Below, piece by piece: positions 45,390-54,235 of a DNA stretch of 64,000 nt. The notes under the pieces were generated by a model. It saw only the letters and a program-made list of their open reading frames with translations, was not told the origin of the DNA and made no database searches. Source of the DNA: Nitrosarchaeum sp. (GTDB lineage: Archaea > Thermoproteota > Nitrososphaeria > Nitrososphaerales > Nitrosopumilaceae); the NCBI GenBank assembly GCA_003569705.1, contig BGOU01000002.1, forward strand, positions 1 to 64,000. The letters are read 5' to 3'. The stretch's first letter is position 1; every line of letters starts with the position of its first letter. A program made the position numbers and the translations under genes.

Positions 45390-46805
45390 TTAAATAAAAT
45401 TAATCTCAGATTTTATCTGATGAACAGCGTTTATTGCTTTTCTAATGTTATCTTTAGAATCTTCAATTACGATAATTATTCTTGAAGTCTCTTCTTGTGC
45501 ATCCATATTCAAAATGTTTAGTCCAGCTTCACCTATCTTTGCACTAGTTCTTGATGCTACTTGTTGTACTCTCCACATCTCATCACCAATTAATGTAATT
45601 ACTCCTCGGTTGTATGTAATTGATGCAAGTGGATCAAATCCCAGAAAATATTTTTCATTTCTTTTGACATAATCTCCGTCTAAAAATAATATTCTTGAAA
45701 ATTCAACTCCATCTTTTGTAAATGGAGATAATATTACATATTCGTTATATCGCTTGTCTTTTTCTAATGATATTAGCAATTTTTGCGCCGAATTTGTTTC
45801 AATTTTGAAAATTGCACAATTTTCTTTTCCAGTAATTATCTTAATTGGATGATCATTTCTCCTATCTGGAATTCTCTTGATTATAGTAGTCTTTGATGGA
45901 TCTTTCATATTTGTGATGATAATTGGCATATCTACTCCATTTTCTACAATCTCTTTTATTGCAATGGGATCTAATATCTTCATTCCAAACATTCCTGCTA
46001 GTCTTGCTTCATTGTATGATAGTTGATCTACTTCAGTCAATCCTGTTTCAACAATTTTTGGATCAGCTGACACTACAGAGCTATCTTTTTCAAAATCTAT
46101 TCTAGTTTCATATTTTTTATGAAATAATATTCCCAGATCAGCTGCAGTTCTATCCGAACCCCCTCTCTCATACGTAGTAGTAATACCATCTTGAGTTTTA
46201 CCTATGAAACCACCTATTGTAACTACCTCATTTTCTTCAACTAGTCTAGCTGTTCTATCCATATTTTCTCTTGATTTTGATGCAAGAAAATTTGTTGATT
46301 CTATGTTGTGATCTGTAATTATTGGCCAGTCATCATAACTCACTGCATCTGTTTTTACCCCATTACTTCGTAGAATGTAATTCATGACATGTGACATCAA
46401 AATTTCTCCTGAAAAAGCCAGTGATCGTGAACGTATCTCTTCAGCAAATTCTTTTTTTCCAAGAGCTTCATCTAATGCATTTTCAGCTTTTTTTAGAAAC
46501 AAGTCTATGGTTTTTTGACAATCTTCTTTATTTTCAGAGTTTACTAATTCCAGAATTTTTTGGTAGCATGATTTTACTGCAACCAAAGATGCTTTGGTTC
46601 CATTTTCCACATTTCTTCCTTGTTCTAAAATTACATCTGTAAGTGAGCATTTTTTTCCATTCTGAATTGTAAGTGGTGCTGAAAAAACTGCAATAACCTT
46701 GGAATCTCTCTTTAAATCATTAATTCTATCTATGATTATTGGTATTGAAATCCCATCAATACCAATTGCACTTCCGCCAAATTTGGCTACAACTAACTTC
46801 GTCAT
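45390..46805 (-). CDS. lysC: Aspartokinase
   Basis: 471 residues. VVAKFGGSAIG is the aspartokinase signature, SGEILMSHVMNYIL, GFIGKTQDGITTTYERGGSDRTAADLGILF and VSADPKIVETGLTEVDQLSYNEARLAGMFGMKILDP follow. Two ACT-like regions form the C-terminus (VITLIGDEMWRVQQVASRTSAKIGEAGLNILNMDAQEETSRI). It phosphorylates aspartate to start Lys, Thr and Met synthesis; the ACT domains imply feedback control. A structured element lies just beyond its stop. Confidence 0.95.
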   Translation of the reverse strand: MTKLVVAKFGGSAIGIDGISIPIIIDRINDLKRDSKVIAVFSAPLTIQNGKKCSLTDVILEQGRNVENGTKASLVAVKSCYQKILELVNSENKEDCQKTIDLFLKKAENALDEALGKKEFAEEIRSRSLAFSGEILMSHVMNYILRSNGVKTDAVSYDDWPIITDHNIESTNFLASKSRENMDRTARLVEENEVVTIGGFIGKTQDGITTTYERGGSDRTAADLGILFHKKYETRIDFEKDSSVVSADPKIVETGLTEVDQLSYNEARLAGMFGMKILDPIAIKEIVENGVDMPIIITNMKDPSKTTIIKRIPDRRNDHPIKIITGKENCAIFKIETNSAQKLLISLEKDKRYNEYVILSPFTKDGVEFSRILFLDGDYVKRNEKYFLGFDPLASITYNRGVITLIGDEMWRVQQVASRTSAKIGEAGLNILNMDAQEETSRIIIVIEDSKDNIRKAINAVHQIKSEINFI

Positions 46806-46874
46806 AGTGCTTTAACAAAATTAATTGGCTATCTATTAAGGATTGGATCAAATTTTGTCAAATTAACTTTTTGA

Positions 46875-47873
46875 TTATATTGTATGCATTAATTGCACCT
46901 TTGGTTTCAGTGGGTTTCGTTTTTGCTCTAGTTTTTCTAAGAGTAATTTATCTAATTTGTTGATATCTTCAAAAACAAATCCTTCCTCTCTAGCATTATC
47001 TTCTTGTTCAAAATGCCCTTTTATTGGAATAAAAATTCCAGGCGTTCCATATGCTCTTGCCTCATCAATAGTTGACTTACCTGCAAGAGATACTATGACA
47101 TCAGCTGCAAAAATTATCTCATGAAGATTACTGACAAATCCTAAATTTCTTATATTATCTCCAAACTTTTTGCTCAAAGTTGGACCTGAAACAACTATTG
47201 CATTTACATCCTGATTTATTTTTAATATGGACTCTAGTGTTTTTTCAATTAGAAACAATCCTGCGTCTGTTCCTCCTATTGAAACAACTATGGTTTTTTT
47301 ATCAAAAGAGAATTTTTTTCGAAGTTCTTCTCTAGAGAAATTTATTTGCCTTACAATAGGTCCAACTCTTCTAATATTTCCTTCATCGGAACCGTTTTCT
47401 GGAATAATTACAATATCGCATTTTTTCATAATTGCTTGCATTGATTTATTCATATTTTTTTCAATAAATGATGTTATCCCATTTACAAAATTAGTTTGTA
47501 CAATATCTGTAATCAAAATCGTAGGTATTTTTTTATTTTGAGCAACAGTAAGTGAAGCAAAGTCTTCATCACTGATAACTAGTCTTGGACTATCTACATC
47601 GATAATGTTTTTAGCATTTTTTTTACATCTTTTATAATATTGATAATAATTCCAGAGCCATCTTGTTGAATTCTTTAGCATTCCATTTTCTACAATAAAC
47701 TGTGGAGGAATGTATACATCCTCAACTTTAAAATCTAAATTTTCTAGAATTTTTGCAGCTCCACTTCCTGTTACAAATTTTGTTGATATGTTTTCAAAAT
47801 TATTTGCGATAGCTATGTCTCTTGTCACATGACCTAATCCTATTGGACTAGAAAAAAAATCTAAATCTATCAT
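46875..47873 (-). CDS. GT28/MurG-like glycosyltransferase
   Basis: 332 residues of GT-B fold. IGLGHVTRDIAIANNF is the MurG-like N-terminal G-x-G-H motif, VSIGGTDAGLFLIEKTLESIL and IFAADVIVSLAGKSTIDEARAYGTPGIFIPI are the donor-binding C-terminal domain with the A-G-x-x-T-x-x-E block, and GHFEQEDNAREEGF is the glutamine/His region. It likely adds a GlcNAc-type sugar to a lipid-linked or protein-linked glycan. Intact. The start lies 80 bases from tRNA-Val. Confidence 0.85.
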   Translation of the reverse strand: MIDLDFFSSPIGLGHVTRDIAIANNFENISTKFVTGSGAAKILENLDFKVEDVYIPPQFIVENGMLKNSTRWLWNYYQYYKRCKKNAKNIIDVDSPRLVISDEDFASLTVAQNKKIPTILITDIVQTNFVNGITSFIEKNMNKSMQAIMKKCDIVIIPENGSDEGNIRRVGPIVRQINFSREELRKKFSFDKKTIVVSIGGTDAGLFLIEKTLESILKINQDVNAIVVSGPTLSKKFGDNIRNLGFVSNLHEIIFAADVIVSLAGKSTIDEARAYGTPGIFIPIKGHFEQEDNAREEGFVFEDINKLDKLLLEKLEQKRNPLKPKVQLMHTI

Positions 47874-47952
47874 GCTTGTACAAAACTCTGATCAAATTTC
47901 TAGATTGTTCCTTGTCTCAAAGTTTAAATGGTTTTCATCAAGGAATGTTTCT

Positions 47953-48027
47953 GGGCTCATGGTCCAGATCGGTTATGACGTCGCCCTTACACGGCGAAAA
48001 TCCAGGGTTCAAATCCCTGTGGGCCCA
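47953..48027 (+). tRNA. tRNA-Val (anticodon TAC)
   Basis: Acceptor GGGCTCA/TGGGCCC with discriminator A, anticodon stem TCGCC/GGCGA with loop CTTACAC, T stem CAGGG/CCCTG with loop TTCAAAT. A TATA-like AGTTTAAATGG lies at 47921-47931, and a short T run follows at 48028-48032. Confidence 0.95.
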
Positions 48028-48078
48028 TTTTTAGCCTCAAAATATTTTGATTAAATATCTGGAAAAACAACTCAAGGT

Positions 48079-49077
48079 ATGTCAAATTCTGCACTTGCCA
48101 AAAAATCTGGGGTTATTCTGGTATTTGTCTTATTTTCATTTATCTTTCTTGGAATAATTTTTTCGTTAACTAGTGATCTTTCTGTAAAATCTGGAAATGA
48201 GTTTTCTTATTCGTCTTGGTTAATCATTGCTTATGTGGCAGGACTTTCAATGATTATTTTACCTTGTACACTTCCACTAGTATTCATTATAATTCCATTA
48301 AGTATGGGAAAAGGATACAAAAAGGGTTTGAGTATGGCCATATTATTTGGTGCAGGACTAATCACAACCATAACTTTGTACGGATTAGGTGTTGGAGTCA
48401 TTGGAAAAACTGCATCACTTGATCAGTTCTCAACAATAATGTTTTTGATAGCTGGAATTGCCGGATTTGTTTTTGGATTATCGCAACTAAAATTGATTAC
48501 ATTTAAAATGCCCACATATTCCAAGACACCAAAATTTATTCAAAACAGAGGAGAATATGTAAAGTCATATCTGATGGGTATTCTACTTGGTAATGCTGGA
48601 GTAGGATGTCCAAATCCAATGTTTTACTGGCTTTTAATTTACATTGCAGGGACTGGGAGTTTGGAGATTGGTTCGTCACTAGGTTTTGTGCATGGTGTTG
48701 GAAGAGCAATACCTTTAATTCTGTTTTCACTTCTTGCTGTACTTGGAGTAAATGCAACTAAAGGATTAACAACAAATAGAATTAAAGTTGAAAAGATAAC
48801 AGGATGGATGCTTGTTATGATTGGTGCATTTTTAATAATTAACGGTCTTCCTGGAGGACATGTTTGGTATGAAAGTACTATTGTACATATTGGTTGGAAC
48901 AATTTAGTATCAATGATAGGATTGCCCGTTGAATTTCATATAGGACAACATATTCATCAAAATCCATATAATTTTACAATACCAAATGAGATTGTTCCAG
49001 CGATATTTTTGGGATTAATTATATTCCCAATTGTATGGTGTATCATTAATCAAAAGAAGACAAAGATGATACTATGA
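48079..49077 (+). CDS. CcdA/DsbD-like thiol-disulfide transmembrane protein
   Basis: 332 residues with about eight membrane helices. LSMIILPCTLPLVFIIIPLSMGKG carries the first Cys-Thr-Leu-Pro element, and LGNAGVGCPNPMFYWLLIYIAG the second Cys-Pro, the pair that carries electrons across the membrane in CcdA. SLGFVHGVGRAIPLILFSLLAV follows. The long outside loop with GGHVWYEST and HIGQHIHQNPYNF is His-rich. First gene of an overlapping operon with a YHS protein and a glutaredoxin-like protein, suggesting redox or metal delivery. Confidence 0.85.
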   Translation: MSNSALAKKSGVILVFVLFSFIFLGIIFSLTSDLSVKSGNEFSYSSWLIIAYVAGLSMIILPCTLPLVFIIIPLSMGKGYKKGLSMAILFGAGLITTITLYGLGVGVIGKTASLDQFSTIMFLIAGIAGFVFGLSQLKLITFKMPTYSKTPKFIQNRGEYVKSYLMGILLGNAGVGCPNPMFYWLLIYIAGTGSLEIGSSLGFVHGVGRAIPLILFSLLAVLGVNATKGLTTNRIKVEKITGWMLVMIGAFLIINGLPGGHVWYESTIVHIGWNNLVSMIGLPVEFHIGQHIHQNPYNFTIPNEIVPAIFLGLIIFPIVWCIINQKKTKMIL

Positions 49078-49211
49078 AAGATCCAGTTTGTGGCATGGAT
49101 GTTGGAGAAAAAGGAGATTTATTAGAACACAAAGGAAAACAATACCGATTTTGCTGTGCAAGTTGTAGATGGGCTTTTGAGCAAAACCCTGATCAGTTTA
49201 CAGAGTCATGA
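49074..49211 (+). CDS. 45-residue YHS-domain metal-binding protein
   Basis: Starts ATG 49074 overlapping the CcdA-like stop (ATGA) and ends at 49211 overlapping the next start (ATGA). The sequence DPVCGMDVGEKGDLLEHKGKQYRFCCASCRWAF is a complete YHS/TRASH-type motif with the first Cys and the F-C-x-x-C pair. YHS units bind copper or other metals and are seen on metal-transport and monooxygenase proteins. The coupling to CcdA and glutaredoxin points to copper or heavy-metal handling. Confidence 0.85.
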   Translation: MKDPVCGMDVGEKGDLLEHKGKQYRFCCASCRWAFEQNPDQFTES

Positions 49212-49429
49212 AAGTACAAGTTCTTACCACTCCTGGATGCTCAAACTGCATTGTTCTTGAGAAGTTGTTGGACCAACTAGGCATAACATATGACTTGATT
49301 GATGTCACTGAAAAACCCGAATATTTAGAAAAATATCCAATATTTACAGCTCCTGGATTGGTAATTGATGGGAAATTAGAATTTATAGGTATTCCTAAAA
49401 AAGAAGATCTTGAAAAGAAATTCTCATAA
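49208..49429 (+). CDS. Glutaredoxin/thioredoxin-like protein
   Basis: 73 residues. VQVLTTPGCSNCIVLEKLLDQLGITYDLIDV has the C-x-x-C redox pair at residues about 10-13, and FTAPGLVIDGKLEFIGIP the cis-proline loop (T-A-P). This is the small archaeal TRX-like (MJ0307/NrdH-sized) fold. Likely accepts electrons from the CcdA-like protein. Last gene of the three-gene operon. Confidence 0.88.
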   Translation: MKVQVLTTPGCSNCIVLEKLLDQLGITYDLIDVTEKPEYLEKYPIFTAPGLVIDGKLEFIGIPKKEDLEKKFS

Positions 49430-49471
49430 TTTCGCGAATGTTTTTTACTCTAAATGTGATGGTATTTTCAA

Positions 49472-49723
49472 ATGACTGATTATTCTACAAATGAAAAAAT
49501 GATCCTTGTGCAATACGCAATTAAAAAATATGAAAATGAAGAAACTATAATTGAAAAATTAAAGACAATTTTATCAGAAAAAGACATTCAAAGAAATATT
49601 GATACATTAATTGGAACTCAAAGAGTACGAAGAATAGGACCAGAAATACTTCAAAACAATGAAAGTCATACTGAAATTCCTGATTTACCAGATAATCTAA
49701 AGTCAATAATTGAACAACTTTAG
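49472..49723 (+). CDS. Small helical protein, unknown function
   Basis: 83 residues, rich in Glu, Lys and Ile, mostly helical (MILVQYAIKKYENEETIIEKLKTIL). No membrane segment or motif recognised. It lies 42 bases after the glutaredoxin gene on the same strand and could be in the same transcript. Confidence 0.55.
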   Translation: MTDYSTNEKMILVQYAIKKYENEETIIEKLKTILSEKDIQRNIDTLIGTQRVRRIGPEILQNNESHTEIPDLPDNLKSIIEQL

Positions 49724-49894
49724 ACTTTGACAAATTTTAAATTCATAAAATTATTCACTTACAGTCAATAGTACTGTCACAATTCACGTATGCCATTCAA
49801 TAGTAGCATTATCTGGACATGAAAAAACACTAACGTACAATCTATCGTCACTTTTTATACGATTACATACCTAATTCATTCAATAAATGATATT

Positions 49895-50776
49895 TTAAAA
49901 TCCTCGTAGTCCCTCAGGACGTATAATTTCTGGATGTTCTTTCATCCATTTTATTTTATCTAGCATTTCTTGTTTGTCTTGTGGAAATGTACCTTTGATT
50001 GTATATGCGTTTGATCCATGATTTGCTCTAAATACTATCTCTTCTTTAGTTTCTATCTGGCTGATTAAATCATACAACTCTTCTAGAGATTCATTATCAT
50101 TAATTCGAATAAATGGCTCTCCAAATTTTTCCAAAAATTCTTGTTTAATTCCGTTTTCTAAATAGAGAGTTAGTGCTCCTACATAATTAGGCGAACATGC
50201 ACTAATTACTTCTGCAGTTCCTCTGATGTGTTCTTTAGAATAAGTTCTCCCACCTAATCCCAAAATTATCATACAAGACATAATGTAACCTGCATCTTTT
50301 GCCTTGTTGACTGATTTGGTAATTGTTTTTGAAATTGCTCCTTTTGTTACTTTTTTTAAAACAATATCTGAACCACTTTCAATTCCCAAGTAAAGCATGT
50401 CCAATCCAGCATCATGCATTTTCTTTAATTCATCTGTAGTTTTCTTTAAAATATTCATAGGCATTGCATAACAAGAAATTCTTTCAAGGTTTGGAAATTT
50501 TTCATATAGATATTTTGTAATTTTTACAATATATTCTGCATCAAGATTTAATGCGTCACCGTCTGCCAAAAAGATTTTTTTCGTATCTGGTAATTGTTTT
50601 GCCATTAGATCAATTTCTAATTTTACTTTATCCCATGATTTTTCTGAATACTGTTTTGATCTATACATGTCACAAAAAGAACATTCGTTAAAGGAACAAC
50701 CCAACGTAACTTGAAAAATTAATGATCTTGCTTCTGAAGGTGGTCTGTACAATGGACCATCATAGTTTAACATCAT
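49895..50776 (-). CDS. Radical SAM protein
   Basis: 293 residues. FQVTLGCSFNECSFCDMYRSKQY has a C-x4-C-x2-C cluster site, a variant of the usual C-x3-C-x2-C seen in an archaeal/bacterial subgroup. KIFLADGDALNLDAEY, LDMLYLGIESGSDIVLKKVTKG and MIILGLGGRTYSKEHIRGTAEVI are radical SAM barrel blocks. Substrate unknown. ATG at 50776 or 50773. Confidence 0.88.
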   Translation of the reverse strand: MMLNYDGPLYRPPSEARSLIFQVTLGCSFNECSFCDMYRSKQYSEKSWDKVKLEIDLMAKQLPDTKKIFLADGDALNLDAEYIVKITKYLYEKFPNLERISCYAMPMNILKKTTDELKKMHDAGLDMLYLGIESGSDIVLKKVTKGAISKTITKSVNKAKDAGYIMSCMIILGLGGRTYSKEHIRGTAEVISACSPNYVGALTLYLENGIKQEFLEKFGEPFIRINDNESLEELYDLISQIETKEEIVFRANHGSNAYTIKGTFPQDKQEMLDKIKWMKEHPEIIRPEGLRGF

Positions 50777-50884
50777 TTCTATCTCACAGGAATTGTTTGA
50801 TTATGTTTTTTATACTTTCTAATCCTGATAAGAAAATAATCCCATAATGCATTTTAATTGAGCCATACAAGAATTTTGTGACTT

Positions 50885-51187
50885 ATGACAAATGATCCTG
50901 ACTCAAAAAGACTTTTGTGGTTTCTTTTTGCAGGCTCAAGAGGAGGATTAAATCGTCTACGAATTATATCTATACTGAAGAAAACACCGCTTAACACAAA
51001 TCAACTAGCCAAGGAATTGAGTCTTGATTATAAGGCTATTCAGCATCACATTAAAGTTCTTGAAAAAAACAATATGATCACAAAAGTTGGAGAAAAATAC
51101 GGTATTATGTATTTTATATCTATATTTTTGGAGGCAAATATGGAGACATTTGAAGAAATTGAAGAAAAATTGGATAAAAGTAAATAA
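50885..51187 (+). CDS. ArsR-family winged-helix regulator
   Basis: 100 residues. LNRLRIISILKKTPLNTNQLAKELSLDYKAIQHHIKVLEKNNMITKVGEKYGIMYFIS is the winged helix, followed by a helical tail ending METFEEIEEKLDKSK. No Cys pair is visible, so it is not the metal-sensing ArsR type by motif. A very similar 15-residue tail with stop occurs again at 60821-60868 beyond the urease genes, see findings. Confidence 0.88.
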   Translation: MTNDPDSKRLLWFLFAGSRGGLNRLRIISILKKTPLNTNQLAKELSLDYKAIQHHIKVLEKNNMITKVGEKYGIMYFISIFLEANMETFEEIEEKLDKSK

Positions 51188-51314
51188 TCTAGAGACAAAG
51201 CCTTTTCTAAATATGATGCTAAATTGTTAAGATTTAGTTACTTTTATCTTAACTAATAATGGGAATGTGTATGAACAAAACAAGATTTTTGTATGGCTGT
51301 TATGATGGATTGTT

Positions 51315-51437
51315 ATGGTTAAACTAAATGAACTACGAGCCTGTAAACTGTGTCACATGGTATATTTTAAAACTTCATCAGAAAAATGTGCACACTGTAA
51401 CTCATCAACACAACAAGAAGAAATAAAGTTTGATTAG
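51315..51437 (+). CDS. 40-residue zinc-ribbon protein
   Basis: ATG 51315 to TAG 51437. Two C-x2-C pairs (ACKLCHMVYF and KCAHCNSS) form one zinc ribbon, resembling the N-terminal half of the transcription factor Spt4/RpoE2. The Spt4 second half is absent. Too short for the usual length cut-off. Probably real because of motif spacing; function unknown. Confidence 0.6.
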   Translation: MVKLNELRACKLCHMVYFKTSSEKCAHCNSSTQQEEIKFD

Positions 51438-51574
51438 AATTTTACATTAGTAAATCTAATCTTCATTGTTGTATAGAGCTATATTTCAATAATTTGTATG
51501 TGTGACTCTAACAAATTTCATCTAAATGGTTAGTGACATTAGATATATTATCTAGTAGAATTTGATTATGGAAT

Positions 51575-52651
51575 ATGGATTACCATCATTTTCATGGAAA
51601 AAATATTCCCCACATAGAAGTAAATCCAGATATGAAAATTGATGATCTTGTAGAAATTTATGCAAACTCAGGTTACAACGCAAGACAACTTGGAGAAGCT
51701 GCAAAATTGTTTCGCAAGATGATTGAAGATGATGCAACAATTTGTCTTACTATTGCTGGTGCTATGACCCCTGTTGGATTTGGAGGTCTATTCAAATCCC
51801 TTATCGAAAAAGGATTTGTTGATTGGATAATATCTACAGGTTCTAATTTGTACCATGAAGAACATTTTTCATGGGATCTACCTGTAAAACAAGGACATTT
51901 TGAGGTAGATGACATGATTTTGTATCAGAAAGACATTGTCAGGATAAGAGATGTCTATATCAAAGGTGAGGAAACGCTGAAAAAACAAGATATGATCATA
52001 CAAAAAATGTTTGAAAATAATCTGTTTGAAAAACCGTTTACTACTGCAGAATTTGCAAACTGGATGGGCAAATATTCAAAAGAGTATTCAAAACATCCAG
52101 AAAAAAGCTTTGTTGTTTCCGCATATGATTATGATGTGCCTCTCTACATTTCAACACTAAAAGATTCTTCACTTGCCCTTGATCTAGTTCCCTTTAGGCT
52201 TGCCAACAAACCCCTTATGTTAGATTTTGTAAGAGAGATAACTGAGCAGGCGGCAATTTTATACAATTCAAAAAAGGCAGGAATTGTAGAGATAGGCGGT
52301 GGTGTTCCCAAAAACACTGCACAACAGACGGGTCCACTATTAGATCAAATATTGGGTCTTGGTCACGGAGGACAAAATTATATTATCCAGATTACTGATG
52401 CTAGACCCGATACCGGAGGTTTGTCTGGGGCTACACTTCAAGAAGGTAAAAGCTGGGGAAAAGTAAAGGATTCTCACGAAGATGTCATTGTAGTTTATGC
52501 CGATGCTACAATAGCGTTTCCAGTTTTATGCTTGTACGCACTTAGTATGGAAAGCCCGCGAAAACCAAAACGATTGTACAAGAAATTAGGACAATATTAT
52601 GATGATCTATCTGAAACCTATTTTAACAAAAATAAATTAAAGCAATCATAA
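51575..52651 (+). CDS. Deoxyhypusine synthase paralogue 1
   Basis: 358 residues of the DHS fold: LTIAGAMTPVGFGGLFKSLIEKGFVDWIISTGSNLYHEEHF, KAGIVEIGGGVPKNTAQQTGP, and the C-terminal ITDARPDTGGLSGATLQEGKSWGKV, where the Lys of SWGK is the expected catalytic lysine. DHS moves the aminobutyl group of spermidine to aIF5A. The E-F-D-G-S segment of classical DHS is replaced here by D-A-R-P-D-T-G, so the substrate may differ (for example homospermidine-type reactions). The canonical paralogue follows at 52796. Confidence 0.85.
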   Translation: MDYHHFHGKNIPHIEVNPDMKIDDLVEIYANSGYNARQLGEAAKLFRKMIEDDATICLTIAGAMTPVGFGGLFKSLIEKGFVDWIISTGSNLYHEEHFSWDLPVKQGHFEVDDMILYQKDIVRIRDVYIKGEETLKKQDMIIQKMFENNLFEKPFTTAEFANWMGKYSKEYSKHPEKSFVVSAYDYDVPLYISTLKDSSLALDLVPFRLANKPLMLDFVREITEQAAILYNSKKAGIVEIGGGVPKNTAQQTGPLLDQILGLGHGGQNYIIQITDARPDTGGLSGATLQEGKSWGKVKDSHEDVIVVYADATIAFPVLCLYALSMESPRKPKRLYKKLGQYYDDLSETYFNKNKLKQS

Positions 52652-52795
52652 GTATACCAGGTCAGTTTTTCTTAAAAAAATTATTCATAGACCGTGACAG
52701 CAAAAACCATGACGACGAGCTGGTGACATATATAATCTTTTAGGGTCAAAAATGAAATTTCAAGAAATTTATATCACAAGTAAAATCAGAATAGA

Positions 52796-53734
52796 ATGGA
52801 AGAACACCGTAGAGTAGTAAAAGATATTTCAATAAAAAATGGAGATGATCTTCAAAGCATTTTTGATCAGCTATCTACGTCAGGTGGTTTTGAATCAAGA
52901 AATCTTGCCGATGGTCTTGAAATTCTTTCAACAATGATAAACGATAAAGACTGTCTAAAGTTTCTCTCATTTGTTGCAGCAATTACATCTACTGGTACTA
53001 GAGGTATAATTGTAGATATGCTTAAGAAAAAAATGTTTGATGTTGTAATTACCACATGTGGTGCTTTAGATCATGATATAGCAAGATATTTTTCAAATTA
53101 TCTGGAGGGATCATTTACTCTAGATGATGCAGAACTTTTAGAAAAGAACATTCACCGATTGGGCAATGTACTTGTTCCTATGGAAAGCTATGGGCCAATA
53201 ATTGAAGAAAAGATGCAAATATTTTTGGAAGCTGCTTACAAATCTGGTAAAAAAGAAATGTCTACTGCAGATATTACAAGAATGATAGGCGAAAACCTTG
53301 GAGAGGGCTCATTCTTGTATTGGGCGTACAAGAACAATATTCCTGTAATAGTACCCGGAATAGTAGATGGTGCAGTAGGTAGTCAGATCTGGCTATTTAC
53401 TCAAAAACATAATGATTTCAAACTTAACGTTGTAGCTGATAGTGAACTTTTATCTTCACTTGTTTTTAAAGCAAAAAAATCTGGCTCTCTCATGTTGGGT
53501 GGTGGAATATCAAAACATCACACTCTTTGGTGGAATCAATATAGGGATGGTCTTGATTATGCTGTCTACATTACTACAGCCCAAGAATTTGACGGAAGCT
53601 TGAGTGGAGCTCTAGTCAAAGAAGCAATTTCATGGGGAAAAGTTACTACAAATGCAAAACAAACTACAATACACGCAGAAATAACCACCATCCTACCGTT
53701 TATTTATTCTGCACTTCTTGCTAGAATAAAATAG
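52796..53734 (+). CDS. dys: Deoxyhypusine synthase paralogue 2
   Basis: 312 residues. LSFVAAITSTGTRGIIVDMLKKKMFDVVITTCGALDHDIAR, SLMLGGGISKHHTLWWNQYRDGLDYAVYI and the active-site TAQEFDGSLSGALVKEAISWGKV match canonical archaeal DHS, with the catalytic Lys in SWGK. It modifies aIF5A to deoxyhypusine. The two paralogues are tandem, same strand, 145 bases apart; this one keeps the EFDGS signature. Confidence 0.9.
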   Translation: MEEHRRVVKDISIKNGDDLQSIFDQLSTSGGFESRNLADGLEILSTMINDKDCLKFLSFVAAITSTGTRGIIVDMLKKKMFDVVITTCGALDHDIARYFSNYLEGSFTLDDAELLEKNIHRLGNVLVPMESYGPIIEEKMQIFLEAAYKSGKKEMSTADITRMIGENLGEGSFLYWAYKNNIPVIVPGIVDGAVGSQIWLFTQKHNDFKLNVVADSELLSSLVFKAKKSGSLMLGGGISKHHTLWWNQYRDGLDYAVYITTAQEFDGSLSGALVKEAISWGKVTTNAKQTTIHAEITTILPFIYSALLARIK

Positions 53735-53824
53735 CTAAATGTATTAGTATATTCTAACAAGTAAATATTTTATATAAATAATTAATTTTAAAGTTGAATT
53801 AATGTATAGTAAATTATGAATAAA

Positions 53825-54235
53825 TTATTTTACAAGCAAAATATCTTTTTTTGAACTAGATACAACACCGTTTGAAACACTACCAAGTAATTTAGAACCC
53901 CAATCAGCTCTGCCAATCACAATAAGATCAAATTCTTTTTCATGTTCTAGTACTGCTTCTCTTGGTTGTCCTTTTGCGATAATCTGTTCAAATGCTATTC
54001 CACTTTCTTTACATTTTTCTTTTGCAATTTCAAAATATTTTCCAGCATTTTCTTTTTCAAATTTTATCGAAGATCGTTCTAAAGCAACTTGCAAGTTTCT
54101 AGGCAAAGGAGCAAGAACGTAAATACATGTAATCGAGGCACCAAGACCCTTAGCTATCGGAATCGCTATACTCAAACATCTGTTTAAACTAGATTCATTT
54201 CCAATTGCAACAAGAATTTTTTTAATTGCTTTCAT
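53825..54235 (-). CDS. Universal stress protein family
   Basis: 136 residues of the UspA fold. KKILVAIGNESSLNRCLSIAIPIAKGLGASITCIYVLAPLP is the first half, and DLIVIGRADWGSKLLGSVSNGVV has the G-x2-G-x9-G(S/T)-like ATP-binding loop (GRADWGSKLLGSVSN). Probably binds ATP. Function unknown. Upstream of it (rightwards) is the intergenic region with inverted repeats. Confidence 0.85.
   Translation of the reverse strand: MKAIKKILVAIGNESSLNRCLSIAIPIAKGLGASITCIYVLAPLPRNLQVALERSSIKFEKENAGKYFEIAKEKCKESGIAFEQIIAKGQPREAVLEHEKEFDLIVIGRADWGSKLLGSVSNGVVSSSKKDILLVK

Noticed and set aside
47872-48054. 60-codon plus-strand frame
   Set aside because: It lies across tRNA-Val and has no protein-like pattern.
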